A DNA stretch of 64,000 bases from Nocardioides alpinus (GCF_900112035.1 NZ_FOKC01000012.1:1-64000), one strand, 5' to 3'. Positions 49,887 to 58,946 are shown, counted from the stretch's first letter. Program-made: numbers and translations. Notes: a model not told the origin generated them from the letters alone.

Positions 49887-51167
49887 TCAGCGTTCGAGGA
49901 TGGCGACCACACCCTGCCCGCCGGCCGCGCAGATCGAGATCAGGGCGCGACCCTTGCCCTTCTCGGCGAGCAGCTTGGCGGCCACCGGGATGATCCGACC
50001 CCCGGTCGCGGCGAACGGGTGCGCCGCGGCCAGCGAGGAGCCGTTGACGTTGAGCAGCTCGCGGTCGATCGAGCCCAGCGGGCCGTCGAGGCCGAGGCGC
50101 TCCCGGCAGAACACCGGGTCCTCCCACGCGGCCAGGGTCGAGAGCACCTGCGAGGCGAACGCCTCGTGGATCTCGTAGAAGTCGAAGTCCTGCAGGGTCA
50201 GGCCGTTGCGCGCCAGCATCCGCGGCACGGCGTACGCCGGTGCCATCAGCAGCCCCTCGTGGCCGTTGACGTAGTCGACGGCCGAGGTCTCCGCGTCGAC
50301 GAGGTGCGCCAGCACCGGCAGCCCGCGCTCCTCGGCCCACTCGTCGCTCGCGAGCAGCACCGCGGACGCGCCGTCGGAGAGAGGCGTGCTGTTGCCGGCG
50401 GTCATGGTGGCGGCCACACCCCGTCCGAAGACCGGCTTGAGGGTGGCGAGCTTCTCGACCGAGCTGTCCGGGCGCAGGTTGTTGTCGCGCTCGACGCCGC
50501 GGAACGGTGTCACCAGGTCGTCGTGGAAGCCCTCGTCGTAGGACCGCGCGAGGTTGTGGTGCGAGCGGGCAGCCAGCTCGTCCTGGGCCTCGCGGGTGAT
50601 CCGCCACTCCAGGGCGGTGAGGGCGGCGTGCTCGCCCATCGACAGGCGCGTGCGGGGCTCGCCGTTCTGGGGGATGTCGAGACCGATGTCTCCGGGCCGG
50701 ATGGCGCCGAGCGCCTTGAGCTTGCTGGTCGTGTCCTTGGCGGAGTTGACCTTCATCAGCTTCTTGCGGAGCTTGTCGCTGATCGCGACCGGCGCGTCCG
50801 AGGTGGTGTCCGTGCCGCCGGCGATGCCGGCGTCGATGACACCGAGGGCGATCTTGTTGGCCACCTGGATGGCCGCCTGCAGGCCGGTGCCGCACGCCTG
50901 CTGGATGTCGGTCGCGGCGGTCTCGGGGGCGAGCTTGGAGCCCAGGACCGACTCGCGGGTGAGGTTGAAGTCGCGGCTGTGCTTGAGGACCGCACCGGCC
51001 ACGACCTCACCGAGGCGCTCGCCCTGCAGGTCGAACCGGTCGACGAGCCCGTCGATGGCGGCGGTCAGCATCTCCTGGTTGGAGACCCCGGCGTAGACCG
51101 TGTTGGACCGGGCGAACGGGATGCGGTTGCCGCCGACGACGGCGACGGGACGGGTGGTGGGCTGCAT
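49887..51167 (-). CDS. Acetyl-CoA acetyltransferase (FadA2-type thiolase)
   Basis: This is a 426-residue thiolase, longer than typical thiolase II, of the FadA2 (Rv0243) type. The nucleophilic cysteine is in DIQQACGTGLQAAI (about 87-100), HEAF in DFYEIHEAFASQVL (about 329-342), the histidine in LAAAHPFAATGGR (about 381-393), and the second cysteine in SICAAGGQGV. It makes or cleaves acetoacetyl-CoA or 3-ketoacyl-CoA. It is divergent from fabG4-htdX, as in M. tuberculosis, with a palindromic site in the shared promoter. AAGG lies about 10 nt before the ATG. Its end is 36 nt from the pyrR -10. Confidence 0.9.
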   Translation of the reverse strand: MQPTTRPVAVVGGNRIPFARSNTVYAGVSNQEMLTAAIDGLVDRFDLQGERLGEVVAGAVLKHSRDFNLTRESVLGSKLAPETAATDIQQACGTGLQAAIQVANKIALGVIDAGIAGGTDTTSDAPVAISDKLRKKLMKVNSAKDTTSKLKALGAIRPGDIGLDIPQNGEPRTRLSMGEHAALTALEWRITREAQDELAARSHHNLARSYDEGFHDDLVTPFRGVERDNNLRPDSSVEKLATLKPVFGRGVAATMTAGNSTPLSDGASAVLLASDEWAEERGLPVLAHLVDAETSAVDYVNGHEGLLMAPAYAVPRMLARNGLTLQDFDFYEIHEAFASQVLSTLAAWEDPVFCRERLGLDGPLGSIDRELLNVNGSSLAAAHPFAATGGRIIPVAAKLLAEKGKGRALISICAAGGQGVVAILER

Positions 51168-51231
51168 GTTCCTATCCTTGCCTGTGTGGTGTCCCGCGCC
51201 AACGGTGTGAGGGCCACGTCACGAAAAGTGG

Positions 51232-51252
51232 ACTCGGAGTTGCACTCCGAGT
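51232..51252. promoter_or_regulatory. Palindromic operator-like site between fadA2 and fabG4
   Basis: ACTCGGAGT, a 3-nt spacer (TGC) and ACTCCGAGT form a perfect 9-3-9 inverted repeat (51232-51240 and 51244-51252). It sits in the 153-nt divergent promoter region. The size fits a TetR- or GntR-type regulator of lipid genes, but no regulator gene is nearby. It could control both directions. Confidence 0.6.
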
Positions 51253-51320
51253 TACATGTCTCTCGCCTGTCCGCACCCGACCCGCACCCGCCCCCTACCT
51301 GAAGAGGAGCCACTCAGTCG

Positions 51321-52655
51321 ATGAGCGACCGCTACCAGGGCTTCACGTCCACCTCGATCGGCCGGCTGTTCGTCAAGAACCTCGGCCTGCCCGACCCCAC
51401 CGCGCTCGAGCGCTGGTCCGAAGGTGCTCCCCTCGTCGACGGCGTCGTGGTGCTCGGCGGCTCGGGTCGCCTGGCCGAGGTGCTGCCCACCACCCTCGAC
51501 GGCCTCGGCATCGCATCGGCCGGCGAGCTCGTCGAGGGCACCCGGGCCAAGGCCCTGGTCTTCGACGCCACCGGCATCGAGGACACAGCCGGGCTGGTCG
51601 CACTCCAGGAGTTCTTCACCCCGCTGATGCGGCGCCTCGAGTCGTGCCCCCGTGTGCTGGTGATCGGTACGCCGCCGGAGCTCAGGTCGGGCTCCGAACG
51701 CATCGCGCAGCGCGCCCTCGAGGGATTCACGCGCTCGCTCGGCAAGGAGATCGGGCGCGGCGGCACCGTCCAGCTGGCCTACGTCGCCCCCGCCGCAGAC
51801 GGCGCCCTTGCCTCCACGCTCGCGTTCTTCCTCTCCCCCAAGTCGGCCTACGTCTCGGGCCAGGTGGTCCGGGTCGGCGTCCACGGGGCCACCACGACCG
51901 ACGAGGTCACCGACTGGACCCGCCCCCTGGCCGGCAAGGTCGCCCTCGTCACCGGTGCCAGCCGCGGCATCGGCGAGGAGATCGCCCGGGTGCTGCACCG
52001 CGACGGCGCGAAGGTCGTCGGCGTCGACGTGCCCCAGGCTGCCAGCGAGCTGCAGACCCTCATGACTGAGCTCGACGGCGACCACCTCGTCCTCGACATC
52101 ACCGCCCAGGACGCGCCGCAGCGCATCGCCCACCACCTCCGCAAGCACCACGGCGGCGTCGACGTGGTCGTCCACAACGCCGGCATCACCCGCGACAAGA
52201 AGCTCGCCAACATGGCCGAGGACCGCTGGAGCAGCGTCATCGCCGTCAACCTCACCGCGCCCGAGCTCATCACCCGCGAGCTCCTCGACGCAGGCGTCGT
52301 CCACGCCGGCGGTCGCATCGTCGGGGTCGCCTCGATCGCCGGCATCGCGGGCAACGTCGGCCAGACCAACTACGCGACCTCCAAGGCCGGCGTCATCGGC
52401 CTCGTCGAGAGCCTGCGCGACGAGCTCGAGGACGGCATCACCGTCAACGCCGTCGCGCCGGGCTTCATCATCACGCAGATGACCGCCGCGGTGCCGTTCG
52501 CGACGCGCGAGGTCGGTCAGCGGCTCAACGCCCTGTCGCAGGGCGGCCTGCCGGTCGACGTGGCCGAGACCATCGCGTGGTTCGCCAGCGCCGGATCGGG
52601 CGCGGTCAACGGCAACGTGGTCCGCGTGTGCGGCCAGATGATGCTGGGCGCCTGA
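51321..52655 (+). CDS. fabG4: 3-oxoacyl-ACP reductase, long FabG4 type
   Basis: This is a 444-residue short-chain dehydrogenase, about 200 residues longer than ordinary FabG. The N-terminal Rossmann-like domain (about 1-200) lacks a cofactor motif. The C-terminal SDR domain has VTGASRGIGEEIARVL (about 210-225), NAGI (about 287-290) and the catalytic YATSKAGVIG (about 350-359) with a Ser upstream in VASIAG. It reduces 3-ketoacyl-CoA or -ACP, preferring NADH in the known relative (Rv0242c). GAGGAG lies upstream of the ATG. Its stop overlaps htdX by one base (TGATG). Confidence 0.9.
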   Translation: MSDRYQGFTSTSIGRLFVKNLGLPDPTALERWSEGAPLVDGVVVLGGSGRLAEVLPTTLDGLGIASAGELVEGTRAKALVFDATGIEDTAGLVALQEFFTPLMRRLESCPRVLVIGTPPELRSGSERIAQRALEGFTRSLGKEIGRGGTVQLAYVAPAADGALASTLAFFLSPKSAYVSGQVVRVGVHGATTTDEVTDWTRPLAGKVALVTGASRGIGEEIARVLHRDGAKVVGVDVPQAASELQTLMTELDGDHLVLDITAQDAPQRIAHHLRKHHGGVDVVVHNAGITRDKKLANMAEDRWSSVIAVNLTAPELITRELLDAGVVHAGGRIVGVASIAGIAGNVGQTNYATSKAGVIGLVESLRDELEDGITVNAVAPGFIITQMTAAVPFATREVGQRLNALSQGGLPVDVAETIAWFASAGSGAVNGNVVRVCGQMMLGA

Positions 52656-53542
52656 TGGCGATCCGGGAGTCGAAGACCCTGTCGGGCGAGCCCGGCGGAC
52701 TGAGCACGCTGGTCCGCGCCGCGCTGCCGGCGGTGCCGGGCGTCAACCGGCTGCCCGGGGTGCGCAAGGCCCCGGCGAGCGGGTTCACCGGCCTGGCCTA
52801 CCACCGCGGGCAGGTGGTGACGGAGCGCGCCCGCGTCGATGCGTACGCCGCGGTGTGCGGGTTCCCGCGCAAGGACGTCGTACCCGTGACGTTCCCGCAC
52901 CTGCTGGCCTTCCCGCTCCACATGGCGATCATGAGCGACCCGGCCTTCCCCTATGCCGCGATCGGGATGGTGCACGTCGAGAACACCCTCACTGCCCACC
53001 GCCCCATCCGCATCGGCGAGGCGCTGGACGTGACGACCGAGGTCCTGGCTCCGCGACCGCACGCGAGGGGCGTCCTGCTCGACTTCGTCACCACGGTCTC
53101 CGGTGCCGGCGAGCCCGCGTGGGAGTCGACCTCGACCTACCTGCGACGGGGCCGCTCGGTCGACGGCGACACCACCACCGGCCTGGTCATCGCCGACCCG
53201 CCCTCCGGTGGCATCGAGTGGCGGCTGCCCGCCAACCTCGGCCGGACGTACGCCTCGGTGTCGGGCGATGCCAACCCGATCCACCTCCACCCCCTGACCG
53301 CCAGGGCGTTGGGCTTCCCGCGCCAGATCGCCCACGGGATGTGGACCTTGGCGCGCTCCGTGGCGGCCATCGAGAACCGCCTGCCGGGCGCCGTGACCGT
53401 CGACGTGGCCTTCAAGAAGCCGGTGTTCCTGCCGAGCACCGTGGCCTTCGCGGCGCGCGAGGACGGGCCCGGCTGGACGTTCGCCCTCACCGACCCGAAG
53501 GACGGATCACCCCACCTGCAGGGCCGTACGACCCCCGGCTGA
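52655..53542 (+). CDS. MaoC-like (R)-specific enoyl-CoA hydratase, HtdX type
   Basis: This is a 295-residue double hot-dog protein matching the HtdX (Rv0241c) type, a 3-hydroxyacyl dehydratase. The active-site motif YASVSGDANPIHLHPLTARA (about 201-220), with the catalytic Asp and His, is in the C-terminal half, followed by GFPRQIAHGMWTLA (about 222-235). The N-terminal half has a degenerate hot-dog (RGQVVTERARVDAY). Its ATG overlaps the fabG4 stop, so reductase and dehydratase are produced together, two adjacent steps of fatty-acid or mycolate-like lipid metabolism. A convergent tesB gene follows after 37 nt. Confidence 0.87.
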   Translation: MAIRESKTLSGEPGGLSTLVRAALPAVPGVNRLPGVRKAPASGFTGLAYHRGQVVTERARVDAYAAVCGFPRKDVVPVTFPHLLAFPLHMAIMSDPAFPYAAIGMVHVENTLTAHRPIRIGEALDVTTEVLAPRPHARGVLLDFVTTVSGAGEPAWESTSTYLRRGRSVDGDTTTGLVIADPPSGGIEWRLPANLGRTYASVSGDANPIHLHPLTARALGFPRQIAHGMWTLARSVAAIENRLPGAVTVDVAFKKPVFLPSTVAFAAREDGPGWTFALTDPKDGSPHLQGRTTPG

Positions 53543-53579
53543 CCCTCGGATGTCGGACGCGGGAGGCAGGGACGGGTCG

Positions 53580-54446
53580 CTACGTGCGGTCGTCCCGCAG
53601 GCGGATCAGGCCCTCCTGGGCCACTGTCGCCACGAGCTCGCCCGACTGCGTGAACACCCGCGCCAGTGCGAGGCCACGCGCCCCGCCTGCGAAGGGTGAG
53701 AACTGGTCGTAGAGCCACCACTCGTCGGCCCGGAAGGGCCTGTGGAACCAGATGGTGTGGTCGAGCGACGCCGGCTGGAGCCGCGGGGAGGCGATGTGGA
53801 TGCCGTGCGGGACGAGCGCGGCACCGAGCAGGGTGAGGTCGCTGGCGTAGGTGAAGGCTGCTGTCTGGACGGTGGGGTCGTCGGACAGGGTGCCGTCGAC
53901 CTTGATCCAGAGCCGGGCCCGCGCCGGATGCTCCGGGTCGTCGGGGATCCCGCGGCCCGTCACGCCGACATGACGGATGTCGAGGGCCGACCACTCCCGC
54001 TCCCAGTGCTCGGCGGCCTCGGGCCCCTGCTGGCGAGCCAGCTCGACCAGCGGCATCCCGTGCTCGGGGCCGACGACCTCGGGCATCCGGTCCTGGTGCT
54101 CGAGCCCCGGCTCGGGGATCTGGAAGTTGGCGGTCATGTAGTAGATCGGGCGGCCGTGCTGGCGCGCGGAGACGCGGCGGGTCGCGAACGCGCGTCCGTC
54201 ACGGATCCGCTCCACGTCGTAGACGATCGGCACCGTGGTGTCGCCGGGACGCAGGAAGTAGGAGTGGAGCGAGTGCAGCACGAAGTCGCCCTCGACGCTG
54301 CGGGTCGCCGCGACCACGGCCTGCGCCGCGACCTGCCCACCGAAGACGCGTTGGCGCTCGGTGTGGGCCTGGGCTCCGCGGAACAGGTCGACCTCGAGCG
54401 TCTCGAGCTCGAGCAGGTTGACGAGCTCCTCGGCGCTGCCGGCCAT
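53580..54446 (-). CDS. tesB: Acyl-CoA thioesterase II
   Basis: TesB hydrolyses medium- and long-chain acyl-CoA to free acid and CoA. The 288-residue protein is a double hot-dog enzyme. The N-terminal half has RQRVFGGQVAAQAVVAATR (about 31-49) and LHSLHSYFLRPGDTTVPIVY (about 57-76). The C-terminal half has SLDHTIWFHRPFRADEWWLY (about 231-250) and ARGLALARVFTQSGELVATV. The ATG overlaps the stop of the upstream PAC2 gene by one base (TGATG), so the two are co-translated. The lipid-gene neighbourhood (fabG4, htdX, fadAB) supports the function. Confidence 0.93.
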   Translation of the reverse strand: MAGSAEELVNLLELETLEVDLFRGAQAHTERQRVFGGQVAAQAVVAATRSVEGDFVLHSLHSYFLRPGDTTVPIVYDVERIRDGRAFATRRVSARQHGRPIYYMTANFQIPEPGLEHQDRMPEVVGPEHGMPLVELARQQGPEAAEHWEREWSALDIRHVGVTGRGIPDDPEHPARARLWIKVDGTLSDDPTVQTAAFTYASDLTLLGAALVPHGIHIASPRLQPASLDHTIWFHRPFRADEWWLYDQFSPFAGGARGLALARVFTQSGELVATVAQEGLIRLRDDRT

Positions 54447-55396
54447 CAGCGGTCCTCCCAGCCGGAGCCGGGGTCCTCGCCGTTGTCCTTGGACTGGTCG
54501 TCGAGCTCGGCGAGGAACGCCTCGAAGTCGCGCCCGATCTCCTCCCCGGTCGGCAGGGGCCCGTCGCCGGCCATCAGCGACGTGCCCGCCGCCTCGGCCT
54601 CGCGGAAGGAGTCGTACTGCTGCTCCAGGCCGCGGACGACGTCGCCGACCTCGTCGTGCGAGGAGAGATAGCGGTCGACCTCGGTCTCGGTGATCTCGGC
54701 GGCCTCGCGCAGGTCGCTGAGGTCGATCGTCAGCCGACCACCGATCTCGAGGTGCTCGAGCAGCACCAGCGCGGCCTGGGGGTACTCCATCTGGGCGAGG
54801 TAGTGCGGGATGTGGGCGACGAACCCGAGCGCGTCCAGCCCCCACTCCCCCAGCCGGATCTCGAGAAGCGCCTGCGCACTGGCCGGCACGCGCAGCTCGC
54901 CCTGCCACGGGCTCTCGCCGGGCACGAGCTCGGGGCGGTTGGCGTGGGGCGTGATCGCGATCGGCCGCGTGTGCGGGACAGCCATCGGCACCGCGCCCAT
55001 GCTCACGACCCGCGAGACGCCGAAGTGCTCGATGACCTCGCGCACGGCACGGGCGAAGGCCTCCCACCGGATGTCGGGCTCGGGCCCGGTGAGCAGCAGG
55101 AACGGCGTACCGCCGGTGTCGCGGAGGGCACGCACGACCAGGCGCGGGGCCTCGTAGTCGGAGTAGTGGTCGCGGACGAAGGTCACCGGCGGGCGGCGCG
55201 CGCGGTAGTCGTGGAGCGAGTCGACGTCGAAGGTCGCCACGATCTTGCCCTCGGACAGCTCGGCGAGGTGGCCCGCGGCGAGCTCGGCGGACTTGCCGGC
55301 GTCGAGGAATCCGGTCAGGACGCAGACGAGCGTGAGGTCACCGGCGTCCACCAGGACCTCGGCGTCGTCGACGATGTGCACGAGGCGTTCGACCAT
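54446..55396 (-). CDS. PAC2 family protein (second copy)
   Basis: This is a 316-residue PAC2-fold protein, longer than the copy at 6366-7211 through an acidic C-terminal tail (about 285-316). Family segments include LTLVCVLTGFLDAGKSAEL (about 21-39), ARRPPVTFVRDHYSDYEAPR (about 66-85), VVSMGAVPMAVPHTRPIAIT (about 129-148) and FVAHIPHYLAQMEYPQAAL (about 190-208). The role is presumed chaperone-like for the proteasome. TAGGGT lies 6 nt before the ATG, so it is leaderless. It is translationally joined to tesB, an unusual pairing with no obvious explanation. Confidence 0.83.
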   Translation of the reverse strand: MVERLVHIVDDAEVLVDAGDLTLVCVLTGFLDAGKSAELAAGHLAELSEGKIVATFDVDSLHDYRARRPPVTFVRDHYSDYEAPRLVVRALRDTGGTPFLLLTGPEPDIRWEAFARAVREVIEHFGVSRVVSMGAVPMAVPHTRPIAITPHANRPELVPGESPWQGELRVPASAQALLEIRLGEWGLDALGFVAHIPHYLAQMEYPQAALVLLEHLEIGGRLTIDLSDLREAAEITETEVDRYLSSHDEVGDVVRGLEQQYDSFREAEAAGTSLMAGDGPLPTGEEIGRDFEAFLAELDDQSKDNGEDPGSGWEDR

Positions 55397-55402
55397 GCAC
55401 CA

Positions 55403-55408
55403 ACCCTA
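55403..55408 (-). promoter_or_regulatory. Predicted leaderless promoter of PAC2-tesB
   Basis: TAGGGT on the minus strand, 6 nt before the ATG at 55396. Confidence 0.5.
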
Positions 55409-55459
55409 GTGTCCGCACACCAGTGACCCGACACACACCCGGTGCGATGGGCAGGCGTT

Positions 55460-55475
55460 GTTACTCGGGGGTAAC
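55460..55475. promoter_or_regulatory. Palindrome upstream of fadA-fadB
   Basis: GTTAC, six bases, then GTAAC form an inverted repeat about 52 nt before the fadA GTG. It lies in the shared promoter region with the PAC2 gene and looks like an operator half-site pair. Which regulator binds it is unknown. Confidence 0.45.
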
Positions 55476-55526
55476 GTGTCCCCGTCCTGTGTGTCCTTCC
55501 CCCTGTCCGATCCTTGGGAGTAGCCA

Positions 55527-56726
55527 GTGCCCCGTCCACAGCGAGAGGTCGTCTTCGTCGACGGCGTACGCACCCCGTTCGGCAAGGCCAAGGGCCAGTA
55601 CGCCGAGACCCGCGCCGACGACCTCGTCATCAAGTGCATCACCAGTCTGATGCGCCGCAACCCGTCCCTGCCGCCCGAGCGCGTCGACGAGGTCGCGCTC
55701 GCGGCCACGACCCAGATCGGCGACCAGGGCCTCACCCTCGGGCGCACCGCCGCGCTGCTGTCCGGCCTGCCGCAGAGTGTGCCCGGCTACTCGATCGACC
55801 GCATGTGCGCCGGCGCGATGACCGCGGTCACCAACGTCGCGTCGGGCATCGCCTTCGGGGCGTACGACATCGCGATCGCCGGCGGCGTCGAGCACATGGG
55901 CCGCCACCCCATGGGTGAGGGCGTCGATCCCAACCCGCGCATCCTGTCCGAGCGGATCGTCAACCCCGACGCCCTCGTGATGGGCAAGACGGCCGAGAAC
56001 CTGCACGACCGGTTCCCCACGATCACCAAGCAGCGCGTCGACGCCTACGCCGTCCGCAGCCAGCAGAAGACCCAGGCCGCCTACGACGCCGGCAAGATCC
56101 AGCCCGACCTGGTGCCGGTCGCGACCCGCTCCGCCGACGCCGGCTGGGGCCTTGCCACCACCGACGAGCCGATGCGCCCCGAGACGACCCTCGAGTCACT
56201 GGCGTCGCTCAAGACCCCGTTCCGCTCGCACGGCAACGTCACCGCGGGCAACGCCGCGGGCATCAACGACGGCGCCACCGCCGCGCTGCTCGCCGACGAG
56301 GAGACCGCCCGCGAGCTCGGCCTGAGCGTCAAGATGCGTCTGGTCACCTACGCCTTCGTGGGTGTCGAGCCCGAGGTCATGGGCGCCGGCCCGATCCCGG
56401 CGACCGAGAAGGCGCTGCGCCTCGCCGGCCTCACGATCGACGACATCGGTGCCTTCGAGGTCAACGAGGCCTTCGCCGTGCAGGTGCTGGCGTTCCTCGA
56501 GCACTACGGCATCGCCGACGACGACGCCCGGGTGAACCCCTACGGCGGCGCGATCGCGATGGGCCACCCGCTGGCCTCGTCCGGCGTACGCCTGATGAAC
56601 CAGCTCGCGCGGGCCTTCGAGGAGCAGCCCGAGGTCCGCTACGGCCTCACGACCATGTGCATCGGCATCGGCATGGGCGGCACCGTGATCTGGGAGAACC
56701 CCCACTGGACTGGAGAAGACAAGTGA
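55527..56726 (+). CDS. fadA: Acetyl-CoA acyltransferase (beta-oxidation thiolase, FadA)
   Basis: FadA cleaves 3-ketoacyl-CoA to acetyl-CoA in beta-oxidation. The 399-residue thiolase has the nucleophilic cysteine in SIDRMCAGAMTAV (about 88-100), EVNEAFAVQVL (about 310-320), the histidine in AIAMGHPLASSGVR (about 341-354) and the second cysteine in TTMCIGIGMGG (about 378-388). The GTG start has GGGAG about 8 nt upstream. Its stop overlaps fadB by 4 nt (GTGA), matching the usual two-gene complex. A palindrome in the promoter may be the control site. Confidence 0.94.
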   Translation: MPRPQREVVFVDGVRTPFGKAKGQYAETRADDLVIKCITSLMRRNPSLPPERVDEVALAATTQIGDQGLTLGRTAALLSGLPQSVPGYSIDRMCAGAMTAVTNVASGIAFGAYDIAIAGGVEHMGRHPMGEGVDPNPRILSERIVNPDALVMGKTAENLHDRFPTITKQRVDAYAVRSQQKTQAAYDAGKIQPDLVPVATRSADAGWGLATTDEPMRPETTLESLASLKTPFRSHGNVTAGNAAGINDGATAALLADEETARELGLSVKMRLVTYAFVGVEPEVMGAGPIPATEKALRLAGLTIDDIGAFEVNEAFAVQVLAFLEHYGIADDDARVNPYGGAIAMGHPLASSGVRLMNQLARAFEEQPEVRYGLTTMCIGIGMGGTVIWENPHWTGEDK

Positions 56727-58813
56727 CGACGACCCCCGACAATTCAGCACTGGTCGAGCGCGCGCAGGCGATCGTGTCCGACGCCGAGCGCGTCACCCGG
56801 GCGCACCTGCGCAAGGTCTCCCTGCCCGGCGCGACCTTCGGCCTCATCACCCTCGACAACGGCGAGGACCACACCAAGCCCAACACGTTCGGCCCCGGCT
56901 CGCTGCTGGCGCTGAACACGGCCGTCGACGCGGCCCTCGCCGACGACACGATCGACGCCCTCGCGGTGACCGGCAAGCCGTTCATCCTCGCGGCCGGCGC
57001 GGACCTGACGTCGATCCAGGGTGGCGGTCCTGACGCCGTACGCATCGTCGCCGAGCTCGGCCACGCGGTGTTCCGCAAGCTGGGCGAGGGCGGCAAGCCG
57101 TCGTTCGGCCTCATCAACGGTCTCGCGCTCGGCGGCGGGCTCGAGGTGGCGCTGCACTGCACCTACCGGACCGTCATGGACTCGGCTCCCGCTCTCGGGC
57201 TGCCCGAGGTCATGCTCGGCCTGGTCCCCGGCTGGGGTGGCGCGTGGCTGGTCCCGAACCTGCTCGGCGCCGACAAGGCCGTCACGCTGATCCTCGAGAA
57301 CCCGCTCAACCAGGGCAAGACCCTGGGCGGGCAGGCGGCGTACGAGCTCGGGCTGGCCGACGCCGTCTTCAACGGGGCCGACTACCTGGAGCAGTCGCTG
57401 CTGTGGGCGGCCTCCGTGCTCCGCGGCGAGGTCGTCGTCGAGCGCCCCGAGGTCGACCGGGGCGAGGCGTGGGACGCCGCGATCGCGCGTGCCGAGGGCA
57501 TCGTCGCGTCGAAGACCGGTGGCGGCTCGCCCGCCGCGGCCAAGGCGGTCGAGCTCATCGCTGCGGCACGTGACACCGACCGCGACGCCGGCTTCGCGGC
57601 CGAGAACGACGCGCTCCACGCGCTCTCGCAGACGTCCGAGCTGCTCGCGTCGCTCTACTCCTTCGACCTCGTGCAGAAGCGGGCCAAGCGCCCGGCCGGT
57701 GCACCCGACAAGGCGCTCGCGCGTCCGGTCACCAAGGTCGGCATCGTGGGTGCGGGCCTGATGGCCAGCCAGCTCGCGCTGCTGTTCGTACGTCGCCTCG
57801 AGGTGCCGGTCGTGCTGACCGACCTCGACCAGGAGCGCGCCGACAAGGGCGTGGGCTACGTCCACGCCGAGATCGACAAGCTGCTCGCCAAGGGCCGGAT
57901 CAACCAGGACAAGGCCAACCGCCACAAGGCGCTGGTGTCCGGGGAGACCGACAAGCAGGTCGCCTTCGGTGACGCCGACTTCGTGATCGAGGCCGTCTTC
58001 GAGGAGATGGCGATCAAGAAGACCGTCTTCGCCGACGTCGAGGCGGTCGTGTCCGCCGAGTGCGTGCTGGCGACCAACACCTCGTCGCTGTCGATCACCG
58101 AGATGGCTGCCGACCTCGAGCACCCCGAGCGGGTCGTCGGCTTCCACTTCTTCAACCCGGTCGCGGTGATGCCGCTGCTGGAGATCGTCAAGGGTGACGC
58201 CACCGACGACGCGACCCTGGCCACGGCGTTCGCCACCAGCCGGGCGCTCAAGAAGACCAGCATCCTGGTCAAGGACAGCCCGTCCTTCATCGTCAACCGG
58301 CTGCTCGGTCGCTTCATGAGCGAGGTCGGCCGCATCGTCGACGAGGGCACCCCGGTGGAGGTGGCCGACAACGCGTTCGCCGGCATCGCGCCGATGCCGC
58401 CGTTCGTCCTGCTGTCGCTGGTCGGCCCGGCCATCGCGCTGCACAACAACGAGACGCTGAAGGGCGCGTTCCCCGACCGCTTCTACGTCTCCCCCGCCCT
58501 CGAGCGCATCGTCGCGGCGAGGAAGGGGTCCTACTACGGGCCCGACGGCGCGATCGACCCCGAGGTCGAGGCGCTGCTGGAGAAGCCGGCCGACCCGGTG
58601 GTCCTCACCGCCGAGGAGGTCCGCGAGAAGACCCTCGCCGGGCTCGCCGAGGAGGCGCGGCTGATGCTCGACGAGGGCGTCGTCGCCGCTCCGCAGGACA
58701 TCGACCTGGCGATGATCACCGGCGCGGGCTTCTCCTTCTGGAACGGCGGGCTGACCTTCATGCTCGACGTCGCCGGGATCTCCGAGAAGGTGAGCGGCAA
58801 GCGGTTCCACTGA
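56723..58813 (+). CDS. fadB: Multifunctional beta-oxidation protein FadB (enoyl-CoA hydratase / 3-hydroxyacyl-CoA dehydrogenase)
   Basis: This is a 696-residue FadB-type protein with an N-terminal enoyl-CoA hydratase domain (oxyanion-hole region ILAAGADLTSIQGGG, about 91-105; NGLALGGGLEVALH, about 132-145) and a C-terminal NAD-binding 3-hydroxyacyl-CoA dehydrogenase (GIVGAGLMASQLALL, about 340-354; VIEAVFEEMAIKK; GFHFFNPVAVMPLLEIV). It catalyses the two middle steps of beta-oxidation and works with FadA. The GTG at 56723 is coupled to fadA by overlap. An alternative longer frame into fadA is not protein-like. It ends in front of the tandem hairpin repeats. Confidence 0.94.
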   Translation: MTTTPDNSALVERAQAIVSDAERVTRAHLRKVSLPGATFGLITLDNGEDHTKPNTFGPGSLLALNTAVDAALADDTIDALAVTGKPFILAAGADLTSIQGGGPDAVRIVAELGHAVFRKLGEGGKPSFGLINGLALGGGLEVALHCTYRTVMDSAPALGLPEVMLGLVPGWGGAWLVPNLLGADKAVTLILENPLNQGKTLGGQAAYELGLADAVFNGADYLEQSLLWAASVLRGEVVVERPEVDRGEAWDAAIARAEGIVASKTGGGSPAAAKAVELIAAARDTDRDAGFAAENDALHALSQTSELLASLYSFDLVQKRAKRPAGAPDKALARPVTKVGIVGAGLMASQLALLFVRRLEVPVVLTDLDQERADKGVGYVHAEIDKLLAKGRINQDKANRHKALVSGETDKQVAFGDADFVIEAVFEEMAIKKTVFADVEAVVSAECVLATNTSSLSITEMAADLEHPERVVGFHFFNPVAVMPLLEIVKGDATDDATLATAFATSRALKKTSILVKDSPSFIVNRLLGRFMSEVGRIVDEGTPVEVADNAFAGIAPMPPFVLLSLVGPAIALHNNETLKGAFPDRFYVSPALERIVAARKGSYYGPDGAIDPEVEALLEKPADPVVLTAEEVREKTLAGLAEEARLMLDEGVVAAPQDIDLAMITGAGFSFWNGGLTFMLDVAGISEKVSGKRFH

Positions 58814-58823
58814 TCCACCTCGT

Positions 58824-58946
58824 GGGCGGTGCGTGAGGCAGGTTCTGGGGCTTCGGAACCTGCCTCCGCCACCGCCGTCCTTCGTACGCTCGTTGGGCGG
58901 TGCGTGAGGCAGGTTCCGGAACGTCGGAACCTGCCTCACTCACCGC
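58824..58946. repeat. Two tandem hairpin repeats between fadB and the APC permease gene
   Basis: Copies at 58824-58876 and 58895-58946 share GGGCGGTGCGTGAGGCAGG and AACCTGCCTC, offset by 71 nt. Each folds into a long stem; in the second copy the arms GTGAGGCAGGTTCCG and CGGAACCTGCCTCAC pair perfectly around AACGT and are flanked by GCGGTG/CACCGC. They lie between the convergent fadB and APC genes and probably terminate both transcripts. The organisation parallels 46829-46965 but the sequence differs. Confidence 0.75.
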
